A program made the position numbers and the translations under genes. Below, in pieces: positions 61,260-64,000 of a DNA stretch of 64,000 nucleotides (position 1 is its first letter; the number at the start of each line of letters is the position of its first letter). Origin of the DNA: Pseudomonas fragi (GTDB lineage Bacteria > Pseudomonadota > Gammaproteobacteria > Pseudomonadales > Pseudomonadaceae); the NCBI RefSeq assembly GCF_002269505.1, contig NZ_NQKQ01000020.1, positions 27,651-91,650 of the forward strand, given 5' to 3'. Under the pieces are notes generated by a model. The model searched no databases, had not been told where the DNA came from, and was given only the letters and a program-made list of their open reading frames with translations.

Positions 61260-62117
61260 ATGAGCGAACGTCCCGAAGAGCCAAAAGCGGCTTCAGACGC
61301 CGATAGCCTGCTGCCTATCGATGAGCATGTCGAAGAAGGGCATGACGCCGAAGGCCGAAAAGTCCGGCATCGTGGTATCTATCTGCTGCCAAACCTTTTC
61401 ACCACGGCGAACCTGTTCGCCGGTTTTTATTCCATCATCAGCTCCATGAGTGCCCAAAGTGCCATGAGTGCGGGTGATACGGCTGGTGCCAGCAAGTACT
61501 TTGCATTTGCGGCCATCGCCATTTTTGTCGCCATGGTGCTCGACGGCCTTGATGGTCGTGTAGCCCGAATGACTAACACCGAAAGTGCTTTTGGTGCCGA
61601 GTACGACTCCCTGTCGGACATGGTTGCCTTTGGCGTTGCCCCTGCGTTGCTGGCTTTTGGCTGGGCGTTGGGCGACATGGGCAAGGTCGGCTGGATGGTG
61701 GCCTTTATCTATGTTGCAGGCGCGGCGTTGCGCCTGGCGCGCTTCAATACCCAGGTTGGCACGGCTGACAAGCGCTATTTCATCGGTCTTGCCAGCCCGG
61801 CGGCTGCAGGGGTGGTGGCAGGTATTGTTTGGGCATTCAGTGATTACGGCATTCAAGGGTCGAAAATGTCGTTCCTTGTAGCCTTGCTGGTAGCGGCTGC
61901 CGGCATGCTGATGGTCAGCAACATCAAGTACAACAGCTTCAAGGAGCTGGACTTGAAAGGGCGCGTTCCCTTTGTGGCCATCCTGGCAGTGGTGTTGGTG
62001 TTCGCGGTTGTGTTCAGCGATCCGCCACGCATTCTGTTGCTGGCCTTCCTGGCGTATGCAGCATCGGGGCCGATCCAGTATTTGTTGCGTTTGCGTCGTA
62101 ACAAAAGCGTCGAGTGA
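61260..62117 (+). CDS. pssA: CDP-diacylglycerol-serine O-phosphatidyltransferase
   Basis: PssA makes phosphatidylserine, the precursor of phosphatidylethanolamine. It has 285 residues of the membrane-embedded (type II) class. The CDP-alcohol phosphatidyltransferase motif DGLDGRVARMTNTESAFGAEYDSLSD is near 100-125, with about six to eight membrane helices. AAGG (61248-61251) stands 8 nt before the chosen ATG (MSERPEEPKA). An ATG two codons earlier has too short a spacing. Confidence 0.93.
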   Translation: MSERPEEPKAASDADSLLPIDEHVEEGHDAEGRKVRHRGIYLLPNLFTTANLFAGFYSIISSMSAQSAMSAGDTAGASKYFAFAAIAIFVAMVLDGLDGRVARMTNTESAFGAEYDSLSDMVAFGVAPALLAFGWALGDMGKVGWMVAFIYVAGAALRLARFNTQVGTADKRYFIGLASPAAAGVVAGIVWAFSDYGIQGSKMSFLVALLVAAAGMLMVSNIKYNSFKELDLKGRVPFVAILAVVLVFAVVFSDPPRILLLAFLAYAASGPIQYLLRLRRNKSVE

Positions 62118-62132
62118 TGTAATTTCTCCCAT

Positions 62133-62176
62133 ACTCCGTAGTCTATTGGTGCATCAGTCCTCCAATACTGCGGAGT
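62133..62176 (+). promoter_or_regulatory. inverted repeat covering the msrP ribosome-binding site
   Basis: ACTCCGTAGTCTATTGG (62133-62149) and CCAATACTGCGGAGT (62162-62176) can pair imperfectly. The GGAG (62172-62175) that serves as the msrP Shine-Dalgarno lies inside the right arm. It may be a pssA 3' hairpin, an operator or a translational switch. Confidence 0.4.
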
Positions 62177-62180
62177 TGTC

Positions 62181-63194
62181 ATGCTCATCAAGCTGCCTAA
62201 AGCGTCCGACTGCAAAGAGTCGGACGTTACGCCTGAATCCTTTTACTTATCCCGTCGTACCTTGCTGGGCAGTTCACTTGCAGGATTGGCTGTGGGCGTA
62301 CTTCCGAGCTGGGCCAGTGCCGAGGACGCCATGCGTTACGAGGGTGTTGAGCCAGGCAAAGCACCTGCCTGGTTTACTGACAAGCTTGCGCAAACCAAAT
62401 GGCAGGCCGTCACGGTGAAGGGGGAGGCGATCACGCCTTTCAAGGATGCTACCCATTACAACAACTTCTATGAGTTCGGTACTGACAAGGGCGATCCGGC
62501 ACAGAATGCAGGTGCCTTGAAAACCGAGCCCTGGACGGTTGTGGTGGACGGGGAGGTGGGCAAACCGGGTCGTTATGCACTGGAAGACTTCATGAAGCCC
62601 TATCAGTTGGAGGAGCGGATTTATCGTCTGCGTTGTGTGGAGGCCTGGTCGATGGTGATCCCGTGGATGGGGTTTCCCATTTCGGCATTGCTCAAGCAGG
62701 TGGAGCCGACCTCAAAAGCCAAATACATCCGTTTTGAAACGTTGCAGGATCCGAAGGTCATGCCGGGGCAGCGCTCGGGTTTCGCTTTGATTGACTGGCC
62801 GTATGTTGAAGGCTTGCGGCTGGATGAGGCGATGAACCCGTTGGCGATTCTGGCGGTGGGCATGTATGGCCGTGAGTTGCCCAATCAGAATGGTGCACCG
62901 CTGCGTTTGGTGGTGCCCTGGAAGTATGGTTTCAAAAGCGTGAAATCCATTGTGCGAATCAGTCTGGTCGAGGATCAGCCAAAAACCACCTGGCAAAGCA
63001 TTGCTGCTGATGAGTACGGCTTCTATGCCAACGTTAATCCGCAAGTTGATCATCCGCGTTGGACTCAGGCGCGTGAGCGACGTTTGCCGAGCAGTCTGTT
63101 CAGTCCCAATGTGCGCGATACGCAAATGTTCAATGGTTACGCTGATGAGGTTGCTTCTTTATATACCGGTCTCGATTTGCGGAAGAACTACTGA
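62181..63194 (+). CDS. msrP: MsrP, periplasmic methionine sulfoxide reductase catalytic subunit
   Basis: MsrP (YedY) is a molybdopterin enzyme that repairs oxidised methionines in periplasmic proteins. It has 337 residues. The Tat signal SRRTLLGSSLAGLAVG lies near 24-39, ending at ASA near 48. The molybdenum-binding Cys is at 152 in RCVEAWSM. The core sulfite-oxidase fold and conserved NPLAILAVGMYG segment follow. GGAG lies 5 nt before the ATG. The stop overlaps msrQ in TGATG. Confidence 0.96.
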   Translation: MLIKLPKASDCKESDVTPESFYLSRRTLLGSSLAGLAVGVLPSWASAEDAMRYEGVEPGKAPAWFTDKLAQTKWQAVTVKGEAITPFKDATHYNNFYEFGTDKGDPAQNAGALKTEPWTVVVDGEVGKPGRYALEDFMKPYQLEERIYRLRCVEAWSMVIPWMGFPISALLKQVEPTSKAKYIRFETLQDPKVMPGQRSGFALIDWPYVEGLRLDEAMNPLAILAVGMYGRELPNQNGAPLRLVVPWKYGFKSVKSIVRISLVEDQPKTTWQSIAADEYGFYANVNPQVDHPRWTQARERRLPSSLFSPNVRDTQMFNGYADEVASLYTGLDLRKNY

Positions 63195-63808
63195 TGAAGT
63201 TTCTGCCCTGGCGCGTTGGCGTTTTCGTGGCTGCTGCCATCTGGCCTTTGTATTGGCTCTATGAGGCGTGGATCTTTGCCTTGGGGCCAGATCCTGGAAA
63301 GGTGCTGGTTGACCGGTTGGGGTTGGGGACGCTGATACTGTTGTTGGTCACGCTTGGGATGACGCCGTTGCACAAGCTCACGGGCTGGCCGGGCTGGATT
63401 GCGGTGCGCAGGCAGATCGGTTTGTGGTGTTTTGCCTATGTGGTGCTGCACCTGTGTGCCTATCTGACTTTTGTGCTGGGGTTTGACTGGTCGCAGTTGG
63501 GGGTTGAGCTACGCAAGCGTCCTTACATCATTGTCGGTAGCTTGGGGTTCTTGTGTTTGCTGGCGTTGGCGGTGACGTCTAATCGTTATAGTCAGCGGCG
63601 TCTGGGCGCGCGCTGGAAGAAGCTGCATCGCCTGGTGTATGTAGCGGTGGGGCTGGGGTTGCTGCATATGCTCTGGATAGTACGGGCTGACCTCAAGGAG
63701 TGGGTGGTGTATGCCTGTATCGGTGTAGGTTTGCTGGCCTTGCGCATACCGCTGGTGAAGAGCCGGATTCCGCGTCTATATAAGAAGAAATCGGCTTCTG
63801 CGATTTAA
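63194..63808 (+). CDS. msrQ: MsrQ, heme-binding membrane subunit
   Basis: MsrQ (YedZ) is the inner-membrane b-type cytochrome that passes quinone electrons to MsrP. It has 204 residues and about six transmembrane helices. Heme-ligand histidines are in VVLHLCAYLTF near 92, KKLHRLVYVAVGLGLLHMLW near 149-168. It is translationally coupled to msrP. Confidence 0.95.
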   Translation: MKFLPWRVGVFVAAAIWPLYWLYEAWIFALGPDPGKVLVDRLGLGTLILLLVTLGMTPLHKLTGWPGWIAVRRQIGLWCFAYVVLHLCAYLTFVLGFDWSQLGVELRKRPYIIVGSLGFLCLLALAVTSNRYSQRRLGARWKKLHRLVYVAVGLGLLHMLWIVRADLKEWVVYACIGVGLLALRIPLVKSRIPRLYKKKSASAI

Positions 63809-63822
63809 GTTCAAATTAGTGC

Positions 63823-63850
63823 TTGACCCAGATTTGTAACTGTCTATAAT
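63823..63850 (+). promoter_or_regulatory. rRNA operon promoter P1 (candidate)
   Basis: TTGACC (63823-63828) and TATAAT (63845-63850) are 16 nt apart with GTC before the -10. It is one of two promoters in tandem at the end of the window, 15 nt after msrQ. Confidence 0.75.
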
Positions 63851-63956
63851 TCGCACCTCTTCCGGCGCAGTCGAAACGGAAAACTCCTTGAGTTTCAATG
63901 AGTTGGATGGTTTTCGACGGTGTCAGCTTCAAGTCATCGAAGCAGGAAATGAGGTG

Positions 63957-63984
63957 TTGACAGCAGCGTGTAACGCTGTAGAAT
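63957..63984 (+). promoter_or_regulatory. rRNA operon promoter P2 (candidate)
   Basis: TTGACA (63957-63962) and TAGAAT (63979-63984) are 16 nt apart, followed by a discriminator TTGCCTCCCGC typical of Pseudomonas rrn promoters. The rRNA genes themselves would lie outside the window. Confidence 0.8.
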
Positions 63985-64000
63985 TTGCCTCCCGCTAACG

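Overview
The window is chromosomal DNA from a Pseudomonas, most likely a lower-GC member of the P. fluorescens/fragi/putida side of the genus. The evidence is near-identity of the housekeeping proteins to Pseudomonas families, the gene order grpE-dnaK-dnaJ-dapB-carA-carB-greA and rimP-nusA-infB-rbfA-truB-rpsO-pnp, the cbrA/cbrB/crcZ locus, and REPIN elements of the GTGGGAGC type. Species is not decided. I see no prophage, transposase, CRISPR array or integrated island.

Layout. 1-4.9 kb: the heat-shock genes grpE, dnaK and dnaJ behind a textbook sigma-32 promoter, then dapB and its terminator. 5-10.2 kb: carA (TTG start, behind an attenuator-like hairpin), carB, greA. 10.4-17 kb: yhbY diverging from rlmE, ftsH, folP, glmM, tpiA, secG. 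17.0-26.2 kb: tRNA-Leu(GAG), initiator tRNA, then the transcription/translation cluster rimP to pnp with a highly structured rpsO-pnp spacer. 26.5-35.2 kb: a BON-domain periplasmic protein gene behind a sigma-54 promoter, then on the minus strand an AsmA/DUF748 protein, an rRNA-methyltransferase-like protein, a thiolase, a DUF2236 protein and pgi. 35.5-46.1 kb, minus strand: panC, panB, folK, pcnB, the sRNA gene crcZ, cbrB, cbrA, the small coupled gene cbrX, gluQ and dksA.

46.4-52 kb: an aminotransferase, sfsA, a small Rieske protein, and a heme ABC uptake operon (hmuTUV) behind a Fur-box candidate. It is followed on the opposite strand by a 114-nt Fur-controlled sRNA gene of the PrrF type and a TfoX-C-like gene. 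52.3-57.4 kb: a kinase-like/P-loop fusion protein, then mrcB (PBP1b), its lipoprotein activator lpoP and a YqcC-family gene. 57.8-63.8 kb: ilvI, ilvH and ilvC behind a long structured leader, pssA, and the methionine-sulfoxide repair pair msrP-msrQ. The window ends inside the tandem promoters that look like those of an rRNA operon.

The protein-coding content is mostly ordinary. The interest lies between the genes: two sRNA genes (CrcZ for carbon catabolite control, PrrF for iron sparing), two almost identical sigma-54 promoters, several attenuator-like or structured leaders, and the REPIN elements. No wholly undescribed system stands out. The best candidate for new biology is the sigma-54/IHF-controlled BON gene at 26.4-26.9 kb.
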